Source: Hymenobacter qilianensis
GTDB lineage: Bacteria; Bacteroidota; Bacteroidia; Cytophagales; Hymenobacteraceae
Direction of reading: 5' to 3'
Length of the DNA stretch: 64,000 nt
Assembly: GCF_014489555.1 (NCBI RefSeq)
Contig: NZ_CP060784.1
Location: 496,001-560,000 of the forward strand
The position numbers and the translations under genes are program-made. This document shows, in pieces, positions 1-10,079 of this stretch (its first letter is position 1; the number at the start of each line of letters is the position of its first letter). Below the pieces are notes generated by a model. The model had not been told where the DNA came from. It did no database searches and was given only the letters and a program-made list of their open reading frames with translations.

Positions 1-618
1 GTTTATTAGCGCAATAGAGTCGCACATCTCCTCCACCGATTCCATGCGGTGAGTGGAGAAAATGATGGTTGCGCCTTTTTCGCGCAGCTCCAGAATCTCG
101 TCTTTTATCAGGTTAGCGTTAATTGGGTCGAAGCCCGAAAACGGCTCATCGAGAATGATCAGGCTCGGCTCGTGCAGCACCGTGGCAATAAACTGAACCT
201 TCTGCTGCATGCCTTTCGACAGATCTTCCACGTTTTTGCTAACCCACGGCCGCAGATCAAAACGATCAATCCAGGCTTTGATGCGTTTGGTCGCGTCGGT
301 TTTGTTCAGGCCTTTCAATTGGGCCAGATAGAGGAGCTGCTCCCCTATCTTCATTTTCTTGTACAGCCCGCGCTCCTCCGGCAAATACCCGATTTGGGCA
401 ATGTGGCTGGGATTGAGCCGCTCGCCACGAAACCGGATTTCACCCGAATCAGCCCCCGTAATCTGGGTTATAATGCGGATAAGAGAGGTTTTGCCTGCTC
501 CGTTGGGCCCCAGCAGCCCGAAGATGCTGCGCTCCGGAATATCGAGGCTGACTCCGCTCAGGGCTACGTGCGCATCGTAGGCTTTGCGCACATCAATTGC
601 TTGTAGAATGTTGCTCAC
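1..618 (-). CDS. ABC transporter ATP-binding protein, cut by the left edge
   Basis: ATPase subunit of an ABC-2 type (NatA-like) exporter; it would energise a membrane permease that lies outside the window. Translating from a GTG at 616-618 gives 206 codons that stay open to the edge, so the C-terminus is missing. Visible are a Walker A motif GPNGAGKT at about residues 37-44, the signature LSKGMQQK near residue 137, and Walker B LIILDEP followed by the switch region STHRME. No ATG start lies upstream in frame. The substrate cannot be told. Confidence 0.9.
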   Translation of the reverse strand, partial: MSNILQAIDVRKAYDAHVALSGVSLDIPERSIFGLLGPNGAGKTSLIRIITQITGADSGEIRFRGERLNPSHIAQIGYLPEERGLYKKMKIGEQLLYLAQLKGLNKTDATKRIKAWIDRFDLRPWVSKNVEDLSKGMQQKVQFIATVLHEPSLIILDEPFSGFDPINANLIKDEILELREKGATIIFSTHRMESVEEMCDSIALIN

Positions 619-699
619 GGCTGTTGGTAAGGTTTGTCGACGTTAAATGTATTCATTTATAGCTATTCTACTGTTCTGTTTCTAAGCTGGGGGCAAATT

Positions 700-1323
700 T
701 CACTCGGCCTGAAGCTCATGCAGGTAGCCTTCGAGCCGGTCGAGGTGCTGACCGTAAAGCTTTTGCAAATACCATTTGGTAAACTTGATCATCAGCCAAT
801 ACAGGACAGTGCCGGTCAAAAACATGATAATGACCGTCAGTCCGATGCTCCAAAACAGCTCCCCTCCGTCGTATTTCAGCGTAAGCCTGTATGCCCGGTA
901 AGAGGTGGTAGCTATAATGGCGGCAATGGTAACCCAGAGCGAGAGGCGCAAATAAATGGTAAGCAGGCCGCGCAACCCCAGAATCAGCGTCTGCAAATGC
1001 CCGCGCACGTCCTTGTCTACATGATCCATCCGGCGCAGCAGCTTAAACTTGCGGTAGTAGTAATATAGAAAAGCGACCGACAGCAGCTCAAAAGTCAGCA
1101 GGTAGCCCTTAATGAATTGATTGTTAAAGTAGTCAATACCAAAGGGTAAGGCGATGATTACGTACACGATAGACCCCACTTCCCACCATGCGTTGCGGCG
1201 CAGCCTCGTTACTACACTATCTGACTTGCGCGCCACCATGCGCGCCACGCTGTGCGCGCTGAGCGGAGTAGGCTCATCTGTGGCATGGCGGTTCCACATT
1301 TGGCGGAGTTCGTTTAATTCCAT
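700..1323 (-). CDS. Membrane protein co-encoded with an ECF sigma factor
   Basis: A 207-residue protein with a charged N-terminus (about 50 residues, MELNELRQMWNRH...) followed by about four hydrophobic helices. Its ATG overlaps the end of the upstream sigma factor gene by 10 bases, so the two are translationally coupled. By position it may be a membrane-bound partner or anti-sigma-like regulator, but I see no recognisable anti-sigma domain; this is inference from context only. A GCCCCCAG element follows its stop codon at about 686-693. Confidence 0.75.
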   Translation of the reverse strand: MELNELRQMWNRHATDEPTPLSAHSVARMVARKSDSVVTRLRRNAWWEVGSIVYVIIALPFGIDYFNNQFIKGYLLTFELLSVAFLYYYYRKFKLLRRMDHVDKDVRGHLQTLILGLRGLLTIYLRLSLWVTIAAIIATTSYRAYRLTLKYDGGELFWSIGLTVIIMFLTGTVLYWLMIKFTKWYLQKLYGQHLDRLEGYLHELQAE

Positions 1324-1829
1324 TGCTCAGAGCGGCTGAAGATCTTGCGTAGTTTTTCCTGAATGCGGTGCATCTTAACCCGCACATTGTTCTGTGTAAT
1401 TCCCAGAATGTCAGCCATTTCCTCGTAGGTGTGCTCTTCCAGATACAGCAGCACAAATGCCTTTTCCACTTCCGAAAGCCACTCGATGGCCCGGTAAAGC
1501 GTGGCGATTTCCGTGGAGTCCGTTCCGAGATCGGGGGCTTGAGCTACTTCCAGTACCTGCGGGTTGAGGCGGTCGGGAGCGGGCTTGCGGGTGCGCTGGC
1601 GCAAGTCCGACACGGCCACGTTCAGCCCAATGCGGTACATCCAGGTGCTGATTTTTGCCCCCCGCACCTCATAGCGCGGATATGCGCGCCATAGCTGCAG
1701 CACGATTTCCTGAAACAAGTCCTGCTGATCGTCCGCGTCGGCGCAATACAGCCGACAAATTCGCCGGAGCATGGCCTGATGCGCATTCACGAGCGTCAGA
1801 AATTCAGCGGTATTCGGATCGGGAGCCAA
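1314..1829 (-). CDS. ECF-family RNA polymerase sigma factor
   Basis: An alternative sigma factor of about 171 residues. Region 2 covers roughly residues 15-85, with the DLFQEIVLQLWRAY core followed by TWMYRIGLNVAVSDLRQR. Region 4 (about 115-165) has the helix-turn-helix HTYEEMADILGITQNNVRVK. The reading frame begins at a TTG; no ATG lies upstream before a stop, and the next ATG (residue 20) would cut into region 2, so TTG is the best start. It is coupled to the membrane protein downstream. Target genes are unknown. Confidence 0.9.
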   Translation of the reverse strand: MAPDPNTAEFLTLVNAHQAMLRRICRLYCADADDQQDLFQEIVLQLWRAYPRYEVRGAKISTWMYRIGLNVAVSDLRQRTRKPAPDRLNPQVLEVAQAPDLGTDSTEIATLYRAIEWLSEVEKAFVLLYLEEHTYEEMADILGITQNNVRVKMHRIQEKLRKIFSRSEQWN

Positions 1830-1980
1830 GTGCGAGAAGATAGCCAGGATTCACTACATATATCGCCGCTATGAGTAAGGTATTACAGCGTCGGCAAAAA
1901 ATATTTCGGGTGTGCTATATGCCGCTCGTTGCGGCAATACTGAGGGAGCACAAATTGGGACTTTACTTAATTCTCTTAAC

Positions 1981-2014
1981 AAAAAAGCCCCCAGAAATGC
2001 TCTGGGGGCTTTTT
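1981..2014 (-). terminator. Rho-independent terminator after dnaJ
   Basis: An A6-GCCCCCAGA arm pairs with TCTGGGGGCT5 across a short loop. It is symmetric, so it could stop transcription on both strands; on the minus strand it closes grpE-dnaJ. Both arms are copies of the CTGGGGGC element seen across the window. Confidence 0.85.
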
Positions 2015-2044
2015 AAACTGAGCTAAATCAAGCTCAATGGTTAC

Positions 2045-3181
2045 TTATTGGAAGTACTCCTTTACTTTCTCAAAGAAGCCTTTCTCATTCTTGCCCGGAT
2101 TAGGCGAAAAATTCTGCGAGTCGCGCAGCTTTTCCAGTAGCTCACGCTCCTGGCTATTCACCACCTTGGGCGTCCAGACGTTGATATGAATTAACTGGTC
2201 GCCGCGGCCGTAGCCGTTAAGATCCTTGATGCCTTTACCGCGCAAACGCAAAATCTTGCCGGGCTGAGTGCCGGGGTCAACCTTGATCTTCACCTTGCCT
2301 TCGATAGTCGGAACCTCAATGCTCGCGCCCAAAGCGGCATCAACAAACGTGATGTACTGGTCGAACATGATGTTGTTGCCATCACGCTTGAGGAATTCGT
2401 GAGGCTCCTCTTCAATCTGAATAAGCAGGTCGCCGGGTACGCCGCCGCGCTCGGGGTAGTTGCCTTTGCCGTTCATGCTCAGCTGCATACCCTCAGCCAC
2501 GCCCGCCGGAATGTTGATCGGGATGATCTCTTCCTGTAGCTGGCGTCCGTCGCCGTGGCATACGTCGCACTTGCTGGTCACTACTTTGCCTTCGCCGTTA
2601 CAGGTAGGGCAGGTTGAGCTGCTCACCATCTGACCCAGCATCGTGTTCACCACGCGCTTCACCTGGCCTTGGCCGTGGCAAGTGCCGCAATCCTTCAGGT
2701 CGGTGCCGTTTTTGGCACCCGTACCCGAGCAGGTGTTGCAGGCCACGTAGCGCTTCACCTTGATCTTCTTCTCGATGCCGTTGGCCACTTCCTCCAGATT
2801 AAGCTTGAGCTTGATACGCAGGTTGGAGCCTTTTTTCATGCGGCGTCCGCCACCGGAGCGGCCGCCACCAAAGAATCCCTCGAAGCCGCCGCCACCGAAG
2901 ATGTCGCCGAACTGCGAGAAGATGTCTTCCATGTTCGGGCCACCGCCGTTGCTGCCCATGCCCTGATGGCCAAACCGGTCGTAGCGGGCGCGCTTCTGCT
3001 CATCCGACAATACTTCGTAGGCCTCAGCGGCCTCCTTAAACTTGTCTTCGGCCGTTGGGTCGTCGGGGTTTTTGTCGGGGTGAAACTTGATGGCCACCTT
3101 GCGGTACGCCTTCTTTATCTCCTCAGGCGACGCGGTTTTGGCTACGTCCAACACCTCGTAATAATCTCGCTTCTGCGCCAT
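2045..3181 (-). CDS. dnaJ: Chaperone protein DnaJ
   Basis: Hsp40 co-chaperone that stimulates DnaK ATPase and delivers unfolded clients in the cytoplasm. At 378 residues it is full length. The J domain is residues 1-70 with HPD at 34-36; a Gly/Phe-rich linker follows (about 75-120); four CxxCxGxG zinc motifs ([32 protein letters not shown]) lie at about 148-220; the C-terminal substrate-binding domains complete it. It lies 21 bases downstream of grpE on the same strand, a classical stress operon, and is followed by a terminator. Confidence 0.98.
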   Translation of the reverse strand: MAQKRDYYEVLDVAKTASPEEIKKAYRKVAIKFHPDKNPDDPTAEDKFKEAAEAYEVLSDEQKRARYDRFGHQGMGSNGGGPNMEDIFSQFGDIFGGGGFEGFFGGGRSGGGRRMKKGSNLRIKLKLNLEEVANGIEKKIKVKRYVACNTCSGTGAKNGTDLKDCGTCHGQGQVKRVVNTMLGQMVSSSTCPTCNGEGKVVTSKCDVCHGDGRQLQEEIIPINIPAGVAEGMQLSMNGKGNYPERGGVPGDLLIQIEEEPHEFLKRDGNNIMFDQYITFVDAALGASIEVPTIEGKVKIKVDPGTQPGKILRLRGKGIKDLNGYGRGDQLIHINVWTPKVVNSQERELLEKLRDSQNFSPNPGKNEKGFFEKVKEYFQ

Positions 3182-3202
3182 ATACTTTAATCTGTGCGTC
3201 GT

Positions 3203-3771
3203 TTATTGGCCCAGCACCACTTTGGCGTGGCGGATTACTTTATCACCCAAATAATATCCCTTCTCCACTTCGTCTACCACTTTGCCCTTCAACTCCTCAC
3301 TTGGAGCCGGAATCTGGGTGATAGCCTCGTGCAAGTCAGAATCAAAATCGCCACCCTTGGTTTCCATCGCGGTCAAACCTTTCTGCTGAAGAGTTTTGAC
3401 GAGCTTGTTGTAGATGATGTCCACGCTCTCACGCACTACCTGCACATCTTCCGACACTTGGGTGTGGTTGCGAGCGCGCTCAAAATCATCAAGCACGGGC
3501 AGCAAAACCGCCATCAACTCCTGATTGGCAGATTTGAACAGATCGGAGCGCTCCTTAGCAGTGCGGCGCTTGTAGTTATCAAACTCAGCCGCTAAGCGCA
3601 GGTATTTATCTTTTAATTCCGCAAGCTCGGTCTCAGTCCGGTTCACTTCAGACTGGGGGCTTTTTCAGTTTCAGCAGTTACTGTAGCCTCACCATCAGCC
3701 ATTTCGCCAGCTATGTGGTCGGGGTCAACGGTCAAGTTGTCGTCCTGCGGTACGTGTTTCTCGTCAGCCAT
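3203..3771 (-). CDS. grpE: GrpE nucleotide exchange factor, frame broken by one missing base
   Basis: Nucleotide exchange factor for DnaK. The start ATG at 3769-3771 opens an acidic N-terminus (MADEKHVPQDDN...) that hits a stop soon after a C5 run (3655-3659 on the plus strand). Adding one C joins it to ...VNRTETELAELKDKYLRLAAEFDNY in two quoted halves: the TETELAELKDKYLRL coiled coil, then the FDNYKRRT signature. Repaired length is 189 residues, normal for the family. GrpE is essential in most bacteria, so the lesion is probably a sequence error. Operon partner of dnaJ. Confidence 0.93.
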
Positions 3772-3948
3772 CTTATCGAATATTCGTCGAAACGGGTTTT
3801 TCACTTCATTTTAGCCGATTGGCAAGAAGCGGGAACAATGAGTTTGCCAAAGGCAGAAGGGCTGCCATAGTGGCACTGAAACCACTAAGGAGCAATGATT
3901 AGTTCAGCACAAAAACGGGCATGCTTGCACCGCCAGACTTATCTCGAG

Positions 3949-4947
3949 CTACTCCTTCGCGTTCAGCTCCTGCCAAATCATATCCTTCAACCGCTGGATA
4001 TTCTTGTTCGCCAGGCTGGAAATAAACACGCTGGGCAGGTCAGTGGGCAGCGTGGCCCGGATTTCGGCTTCCAGCTCGTCGTCGATGAGGTCGGCTTTGG
4101 TGATGGCCAGCACTCGGCGCTTTTCCAGCAATTCCGGGTTGAACTGCGTTAGCTCATTGAGCAGCACCTGATACTCAGCGGCAATGTCGTTGCTGTCCAC
4201 CGAAATCATGAACAGCAACATAGAGTTGCGCTCGATGTGCTTCAGAAAGCGCGTACCCAAGCCGCGGCCTTCAGCGGCGCCCTCAATAATGCCCGGTATA
4301 TCGGCCATTACAAATGACTTGTAATCGCGGTAAGCCACCACGCCCAGGTTGGGCACCAAGGTAGTGAAAGCATAGTCGGCGATTTTAGGCTTCGCAGCCG
4401 ATACCACGGAGAGCAACGTGCTTTTGCCAGCATTCGGGAAGCCCACGAGGCCTACGTCGGCCAGTAGCTTTAGCTCCAGCACTACCCACTCCTCAATACC
4501 GGGCTCGCCGGGCTGAGCGTAAGTAGGCGCTTGGTTGGTAGCGGATTTGAAATGGTCATTGCCGAGGCCACCGCGCCCACCGGGCGTGAGAATAATGCGC
4601 TGGCCGTGCTCCGTGATTTCTACTTTCTTCTCACCGGTTTCCGCATCACGGGCAATGGTTCCCAGCGGTACTTTCAGGATAACATCCTCACCCTGAGCAC
4701 CGGTACGCAGACTTTCAGCGCCGCCCTGCCCATGGCCGGCAATTACGTGCTTCTGATATTGCAGGTGCAATAGGGTCCAGAGTTGGGAGTCGCCTTCCAG
4801 AATAATATGCCCCCCACGGCCGCCGTCGCCGCCATCCGGACCGCCGTTCGGCAGGCCTTTGGCCCGAAAGAAATGAGAAGAGCCCGCGCCGCCCTTACCC
4901 GAACGGCAGCAGACTTTAACGTAGTCGATGAAATTATTAGAAGCCAC
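3949..4947 (-). CDS. obgE: GTPase Obg
   Basis: Ribosome-associated GTPase involved in 50S assembly and stress responses. The glycine-rich Obg fold covers residues 1-160. The G domain follows with G1 GFPNAGKST at 169-177, G3 DIPGIIEGA and G4 TKAD. Length 332 residues; the C-terminal extension of some homologues is absent, as is common in Bacteroidota. Translation begins at a GTG. It follows hpt and adk on the same strand, separated from adk by an inverted repeat. Confidence 0.97.
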   Translation of the reverse strand: MASNNFIDYVKVCCRSGKGGAGSSHFFRAKGLPNGGPDGGDGGRGGHIILEGDSQLWTLLHLQYQKHVIAGHGQGGAESLRTGAQGEDVILKVPLGTIARDAETGEKKVEITEHGQRIILTPGGRGGLGNDHFKSATNQAPTYAQPGEPGIEEWVVLELKLLADVGLVGFPNAGKSTLLSVVSAAKPKIADYAFTTLVPNLGVVAYRDYKSFVMADIPGIIEGAAEGRGLGTRFLKHIERNSMLLFMISVDSNDIAAEYQVLLNELTQFNPELLEKRRVLAITKADLIDDELEAEIRATLPTDLPSVFISSLANKNIQRLKDMIWQELNAKE

Positions 4948-4995
4948 TGGTAATGGGTATTGAATGAAAGGGATTGGGAAGAACCCAAAAAACGT

Positions 4996-5096
4996 CTGTC
5001 ATCCTGAGGCACGAAGGACCTTACCGGATAAGAACAGGCTGTTTAGGGTAACAACCGTTCTTACGTGATAAGGTCCTTCGTGCCTCAGGATGACAG
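4996..5096. repeat. REP-like inverted repeat with 28-nt perfect arms
   Basis: The left arm (4996-5023) and right arm (5069-5096) are exact reverse complements, with a partly self-complementary 45-nt centre. It lies between adk and obg and has no poly-T tail, so it is not a standard terminator. It resembles dispersed intergenic palindromes of REP/BIME type. No transposase is seen nearby. Confidence 0.85.
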
Positions 5097-5120
5097 ATAA
5101 AGGCGGTTTAGCCTACAAAG

Positions 5121-5747
5121 TTACGCTTTTACTTCGTCTGCGGCCTGCTGACCATCGGAGATGGAGGGCGCAACCTGTTTCTGGTCAATGATATCGCAGA
5201 TTTGAGTAAATATTTCTTCAATAGCGCCAATGCCATTTAACGCGTGAAACTTTTGCTGCTCAGCATAATAGCCGGCCACCTGAGCGGTTTCGGTGTTGTA
5301 GACGTTTACGCGGCGGCGAATTTTGGCTTCGTCCTGATCATCGGGGCGGCCGCTGGTTTTGCCGCGCTCCAGTAGGCGCTTTACCAACTCTTCCTCAGCT
5401 ACTTCCAAGGCAATCATGCACGACACACCGGTATCGTAGCGCTGGGTAAGCTCATCCAGGCTTTGGGCCTGGGGCACGGTGCGCGGAAAGCCATCGAAGA
5501 TAAACCCAGCAGCCGTTGTATTATTGGCCAGTTGGCTTTCAATCATACCAATTACTACTTCATCGGGCACCAATAGGCCTTCATCCATCAGTTTTTTGGC
5601 GCGCAGACCCAGTTCGGTGCCTTGCGTGATTTGGGAGCGAAGCAGGTCGCCGGTCGAGAGGTGTACCAGATTATATCGGGCAATCAACTTCTGACTTTGC
5701 GTTCCTTTGCCGGCGCCGGGCGGGCCGAAGAGCACGATATTGAGCAT
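5121..5747 (-). CDS. adk: Adenylate kinase
   Basis: Catalyses ATP + AMP to 2 ADP in the cytoplasm. The P-loop GPPGAGKGT is at residues 8-16, the AMP-binding segment follows (LSTGDLLRSQ), then FDGFPRT and the LID region with RGKTSGRPDDQ. At 208 residues it carries a short extra C-terminal tail of low complexity beyond the usual end. It lies in the Bacteroidota order hpt-adk-obg and has its own candidate promoter overlapping the 3' end of hpt. Confidence 0.97.
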   Translation of the reverse strand: MLNIVLFGPPGAGKGTQSQKLIARYNLVHLSTGDLLRSQITQGTELGLRAKKLMDEGLLVPDEVVIGMIESQLANNTTAAGFIFDGFPRTVPQAQSLDELTQRYDTGVSCMIALEVAEEELVKRLLERGKTSGRPDDQDEAKIRRRVNVYNTETAQVAGYYAEQQKFHALNGIGAIEEIFTQICDIIDQKQVAPSISDGQQAADEVKA

Positions 5748-5832
5748 AGAGCGAGGATTTTCGCAGGGAAAGAAAAGAAGGTGTTTGGGAAAGATAGCGA
5801 ATCGAGGCTAAAGTGCCCCATACGGCAGGGGG

Positions 5833-5862
5833 CAAAAGTAGGCTGAACCCAGCAGATTACAA
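5833..5862 (-). promoter_or_regulatory. Candidate promoter of adk
   Basis: On the minus strand a TACTTTTG -7 element (5833-5840) lies 19 bases after a TTG -33 element (5860-5862), matching the Bacteroidota sigma-A pattern. The -33 box abuts the stop codon of hpt. A CCCCC run follows the -7 element directly. Confidence 0.6.
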
Positions 5863-6395
5863 CGCTTTGTACAGATCAGGGTAGTTTCGGCCTAAGCCGT
5901 CATAATCAAGGCCGTAGCCTACCACAAATTCATTGGGAATACTAAGCGCCGCGTAGCGGATATCCAGTTCGTGCTGCAGGCAATCAGGCTTAATCAACAG
6001 GCAGGCCACCTCCAGAGAAGCCGGGTTTTTGCCCCCAGCGTATCGAGCAGGGCCCGAATGGTATGGCCAGTGTCTACGATATCTTCCAGCACCACCAAAT
6101 GCCGGCCCTGCACTTCTTCACGCAGCCCCAGCAATTCCTTTACTGCCCCGGTACTGCTGGTACCTTCGTAGGAAGCCATTTTGACGAAAGATATTTCGCA
6201 GTCGATGGTCAGCTCTTTCAGCAAATCGGATGCAAACATGAACGAGCCATTGAGCACCGCCACAAATAAGGGGGTCTTGGTGGCGTAATCCGCAGTAAGG
6301 CGGGTGGCCAGCTCCCGCACGGCGTCTGCCAGCTGCTCTGAGGTGAGGTAGGGGGCAAACTGCTTGTTGTGCAGAGAGATAACAGATTGAGGCAT
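5857..6395 (-). CDS. hpt: Hypoxanthine phosphoribosyltransferase, frame broken by one missing base
   Basis: Purine salvage enzyme joining hypoxanthine or guanine to PRPP. The first part carries the PRPP-binding motif VVLEDIVDTGHT and reads to LLDTLG. There the G run (C5 at 6032-6036 on the plus strand) shifts the frame. With one more G it continues GGKNPASLEVACLLIKPD and ends ...GRNYPDLYKAL, giving 179 residues, the usual length. ATG at 6393-6395 is chosen over the TTG three codons upstream. Sequence error is likeliest; the C-terminal half is fully conserved after repair. Confidence 0.93.
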
Positions 6396-6442
6396 ACCGG
6401 GCAAGGTTGAAAACCGTACGAAGGGATGGCCAAAGGTAGGAC

Positions 6443-6480
6443 AAAAAAAAGCAGCCTCTTCCGTGTGAAGAGGCTGCTTT
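6443..6480 (-). terminator. Terminator after the pyrophosphatase gene
   Basis: A GCAGCCTCTT stem with a short loop is followed on the minus strand by eight T. It separates hppA from hpt. A TACCTTTG -7-like box for hpt lies just beyond it (6431-6438), but I see no convincing -33 box. Confidence 0.8.
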
Positions 6481-6549
6481 CCAGACTTTGATCAACTCAA
6501 TGTGAGTGCTACGATCTTCTCACAGATGCAAAAGTGAATGAACTACCCC

Positions 6550-8805
6550 CTATTTCTGCGTGCGTTGAGGTAGTACGTAAGCCGTTTTGGTGGCAGCTAC
6601 GGAATCATCGGCATATGCAGCTTTGGGCTCCATTACTCGCTCCACAGGCTTTACTCCTACCGGGGCCACACCCTCGCGCACCGTATCATCGGTAACGGCA
6701 ATGTGGGGGGCAATTACCAGCGACACGATGCTCATCAGCTTGATCAGAATATTCATGGAAGGACCTGACGTGTCTTTGAAAGGGTCGCCTACAGTATCGC
6801 CCGTTACAGAAGCTTTGTGCGCATCGGAGCCTTTGAACTCCATTTTACCGTTTACCATCACACCTTTCTCAAACGACTTCTTAGCGTTATCCCAGGCACC
6901 ACCAGCATTGCTTTGAAACATTGCCATCAGCACCCCTGATACTGTTACGCCGGCCAATAAGCCCCCCAATACCTCCGGACCGAAGGCAAAACCAACGATA
7001 ATGGGAACGATGAGCGCAATTGCGCCCGGCAACATCATCTCACGAATGGCGGCCTGCGTCGAAATGGCTACGCACTTCTCGTACTCCGGCCGGCCCGTAC
7101 CTTCCATGATGCCGGGAATCTCACGAAACTGCCGACGCACCTCCTGCACCATTGCCATAGCCGCCCGACCCACCGCCGAAATTGCCAGTGCTGAGAAGAT
7201 AAATGGAATCATTGCGCCAACAAATAGGCCAGCAAGCACGCGGGCATTGCTAATGTCGATGCTGGAAATGTTGGCCGTGCCCATAAAGGCCGCAAACAAC
7301 GCCAGCGACGTAAGCGCAGCCGAAGCAATGGCGAAGCCTTTGCCGGTAGCCGCAGTGGTGTTGCCCACCGCATCCAGAATATCGGTGCGCTCCCGCACTT
7401 CCTTGGGCAGCTCGCTCATTTCGGCAATACCACCCGCGTTATCGGCAATAGGTCCGAAGGCGTCGATTGCCAGTTGCATGGCCGTAGTCGCCATCATGCC
7501 GGCGGCGGCAATAGCTACCCCATACAAACCAGCACACTCGAAGCTAAGCACAATACCAGCCGCTAACACCAGAATCGGCAGTACCGTTGACTCCATGCCC
7601 ACGGCCAAACCACCAATGACGGTGGTAGCGTGGCCGGTGCTGCTTTGCTGCACAATGCTCATCACGGGCCGCTTGCCCATTGCCGTGTAGTACTCGGTGA
7701 TGATACTCATCAGGGTTCCTACCACCAGACCCACCAGGATAGCGTAAAACACGTCCATAGAATCGAAGGGAACAGAGCCGGGACGGTTGATGACCAACTC
7801 GCCCGATGGCAGCATCCAACGCACCAGAAAGTACGACGAAATCGCCGTCAGCACCACCGACACGTAGTTGCCAAAGTTCAGCGCGCCCTGCACGTTACCA
7901 CCTTCCTTTACCCGCACGGTCAGAATACCAAGCAGCGAAGAGATGATGCCAATACCGGCAATCACCATTGGCAGCAGGATGGGAGAAAGGCCATTAAACT
8001 GGTCATTGGTAGCAGCAACCTCGCGACCCAGCACCATCGTAGCCAGAATAGTAGCCACATAAGAGCCAAATAAGTCGGCGCCCATACCGGCCACGTCGCC
8101 CACGTTGTCGCCTACGTTGTCGGCAATAGTGGCAGGGTTGCGGGGGTCATCTTCCGGGATGCCAGCTTCTACTTTACCCACCAAATCGGCCCCCACGTCA
8201 GCAGCTTTGGTGTAAATACCTCCACCTACGCGAGCAAAAAGCGCGATGCTTTCAGCGCCCAGCGAGAAACCCGTCAGCACTTCTAATGCTGTTTCCATTT
8301 CAATACCGTTGGCGCCGGCTCCTTTGCTCAGTACAAACATATTGTAGAACACAATAAACAGAGAGCCAAGGCCTAACACCGCTAGGCCAGCTACGCCCAT
8401 GCCCATAACTGAGCCACCTGAAAAGGATACATTCAAAGCTTTGGACAAGCTAGTGCGGGCGGCCTGCGCCGTACGCACGTTGGCTTTAGTGGCAATCTTC
8501 ATCCCGATGAAGCCCGCCAGCGCCGAAAACACAGCCCCAATCAGGAACGCAATGACAATAACAGGGCTCGACTTTTCGCCCGTGGTACCCAGGTACCCTA
8601 AAAAGGCGCAGGCAATAAGGGCAAACAAAGCCAGCACTTTGTATTCAGCTTTCAAAAAGGCAATAGCGCCATCGGCTATGTAGCCGGCAATGGTGCGCAT
8701 GCGTTCGTCGCCGGCATCTTGGCGGGCCACCCAGCCCGAGCGCAACCACGTGTACAATAGGGCCAGCACGCCAAGCGCGGGAGCTACGTAAAGAATTTCC
8801 ATCAT
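6550..8805 (-). CDS. hppA: Membrane-bound ion-pumping pyrophosphatase
   Basis: Hydrolyses pyrophosphate and pumps H+ and/or Na+ across the membrane. At 751 residues with about 16 membrane helices it is full length. The PPi-binding motif [11 protein letters not shown] is followed by [19 protein letters not shown]. The segment [13 protein letters not shown] has Ala where K+-independent enzymes carry Lys, so the K+-dependent subtype is likely; whether H+ or Na+ is pumped cannot be decided here. It is monocistronic, with a terminator downstream. Confidence 0.97.
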   Translation of the reverse strand: MMEILYVAPALGVLALLYTWLRSGWVARQDAGDERMRTIAGYIADGAIAFLKAEYKVLALFALIACAFLGYLGTTGEKSSPVIVIAFLIGAVFSALAGFIGMKIATKANVRTAQAARTSLSKALNVSFSGGSVMGMGVAGLAVLGLGSLFIVFYNMFVLSKGAGANGIEMETALEVLTGFSLGAESIALFARVGGGIYTKAADVGADLVGKVEAGIPEDDPRNPATIADNVGDNVGDVAGMGADLFGSYVATILATMVLGREVAATNDQFNGLSPILLPMVIAGIGIISSLLGILTVRVKEGGNVQGALNFGNYVSVVLTAISSYFLVRWMLPSGELVINRPGSVPFDSMDVFYAILVGLVVGTLMSIITEYYTAMGKRPVMSIVQQSSTGHATTVIGGLAVGMESTVLPILVLAAGIVLSFECAGLYGVAIAAAGMMATTAMQLAIDAFGPIADNAGGIAEMSELPKEVRERTDILDAVGNTTAATGKGFAIASAALTSLALFAAFMGTANISSIDISNARVLAGLFVGAMIPFIFSALAISAVGRAAMAMVQEVRRQFREIPGIMEGTGRPEYEKCVAISTQAAIREMMLPGAIALIVPIIVGFAFGPEVLGGLLAGVTVSGVLMAMFQSNAGGAWDNAKKSFEKGVMVNGKMEFKGSDAHKASVTGDTVGDPFKDTSGPSMNILIKLMSIVSLVIAPHIAVTDDTVREGVAPVGVKPVERVMEPKAAYADDSVAATKTAYVLPQRTQK

Positions 8806-8995
8806 AGAAGCGGAGGTGAGAAGTAAGCGTTTGGGTTTAAGATTGATGAATGAGGGTTTTGGGTTGGTAAAATAGAGTTTATTACCTAATCCTCAAGTTC
8901 TCATCCTGCAAAAGTGGGCCGAGACCCATCCTTATATTTTACAATCAACTCTCAATTGTTACCTATTGCGTTCGACCATATGCTTACCTCCTTGC

Positions 8996-9030
8996 AAAAA
9001 AGCCCCCAGAGGATTTCTGGGGGCTTTTTT
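8996..9030 (-). terminator. Terminator after the M42 peptidase gene
   Basis: A6-GCCCCCAGA pairs with TCTGGGGGCT6. It is symmetric and is another inverted pair of the CTGGGGGC element. It lies 26 bases past the peptidase stop codon. Confidence 0.85.
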
Positions 9031-9055
9031 GTTGAGTAATGATTGAGTGGAAAGG

Positions 9056-9970
9056 CTACAGCTCTTGCATGAGCACCTGATACAGCGCCAGCATACTAGC
9101 AATGTCGCGCTTGTCCACGATTTCGTCGGGTGAATGCACATTGTCTTCGGGGGCACCTACAAAGCACCAATCCCAGGGCTGAGCGCTGTGCTGTAGCTCC
9201 TTGGCATCAGAGCCGCCACTGCCCTCCACCTCCAACTGATGAGGAATGCCCGCCGCCTGAGCAATTCGACGAATACGCTCCACGTATGAACGGCGCGGAA
9301 TCAGCGAGTCGCGCAGGGAAATAGCTACCCCTTGACCGGCATGCACGCCTTCCGTTACCCAGGTAATATCCGAAATCAACGCCTGTCGCACCCCATATTT
9401 CTCGTAGATGTACTTAGCCAGATACGCAACGGAGCCCCCACCGTGCTCTTCCCAGCAGCTAAACACCAGAATACCATGCTCCAGCGTTTCGGCCAGACGC
9501 AAGGCATTCCACACACCCAACCGATTGTCGAGGTAGCAGGATTGCACGGTATCGACCGTTTCGCGGAAGTCGCAGGCGAAGGTTAGCTCAGTGCCCCGGT
9601 CGATGTCGCGAGTGAACTCATAGCTTAGTTCCCCCGTTTCGTCGTCTACTGCGAGCGTACAGGCAATATCGCCCTGCGTATCGTGACCCACCAGCCGGTA
9701 GCCGGTTTCAGCATGTGGCCCTCCGATTCGCACCAGTTGACGTCCGTACCGAACCGTAAATCCAATGCTGTCCAGATGAGCAAATACCGCTGTTCGCGGC
9801 TCTCCAAACACCAATAGTATGCAATCCTGCCACTCTTCTCCCTGTATTACTGTTGGTTGCACACGCCAACTTGCCTGATTTTCGTTAATGTAGCGTAGTA
9901 AGAATTCTGTTAGAGGAGCTTCGTTGCCTGCTGGTGCCGAAATCTCACATAAGGTTTTTAGCAAATGCAT
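9056..9970 (-). CDS. M42-family metallo-aminopeptidase
   Basis: A probable cytoplasmic zinc aminopeptidase or deacylase related to glutamyl aminopeptidase and FrvX. The expected metal and catalytic positions are visible in order: the His/Asp pair in FAHLDSIGF, Asp in CYLDNRLG, Glu-Glu in CWEEHGGGS, Asp in LISDITWV and His in VHSPDEIV. Length about 304 residues, slightly shorter than the typical 340-360. ATG at 9968-9970 is preferred to the TTG two codons upstream. It is divergent from the TPR gene. Confidence 0.88.
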   Translation of the reverse strand: MHLLKTLCEISAPAGNEAPLTEFLLRYINENQASWRVQPTVIQGEEWQDCILLVFGEPRTAVFAHLDSIGFTVRYGRQLVRIGGPHAETGYRLVGHDTQGDIACTLAVDDETGELSYEFTRDIDRGTELTFACDFRETVDTVQSCYLDNRLGVWNALRLAETLEHGILVFSCWEEHGGGSVAYLAKYIYEKYGVRQALISDITWVTEGVHAGQGVAISLRDSLIPRRSYVERIRRIAQAAGIPHQLEVEGSGGSDAKELQHSAQPWDWCFVGAPEDNVHSPDEIVDKRDIASMLALYQVLMQEL

Positions 9971-9983
9971 ATGCAATAGGTTG

Positions 9984-10017
9984 TTTGTCCAAAACTAGGA
10001 TAAAAGCCATACTTTAG
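9984..10017 (+). promoter_or_regulatory. Weak candidate promoter for the TPR gene
   Basis: TTTG at 9984-9987 is followed after 22 bases by TACTTTAG (10010-10017), close to TAnnTTTG but with the last bases changed. It lies about 60 bases before the TPR start codon. Only a motif match. Confidence 0.35.
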
Positions 10018-10079
10018 CCCTCTTGTCAGCCGTATAGCCTCCAAACCTAGCTTAGCCGACGATTGCAGTAGTATATCCC

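Noticed and set aside
49-606. Plus-strand open frame of 185 codons
   Set aside because: It is the antisense of a clear ABC transporter ATPase on the minus strand with all motifs in order.
700-1068. Plus-strand frame starting at 634 opposite the membrane protein
   Set aside because: No domain; antisense to a coupled operon gene.
2669-3190. Plus-strand frame opposite dnaJ
   Set aside because: Antisense shadow in G+C-rich sequence; no recognisable domain, while dnaJ is unmistakable.
7001-8073. Plus-strand frames opposite the pyrophosphatase gene
   Set aside because: Shadows of a conserved full-length gene; their composition is typical of reversed membrane-protein codons.
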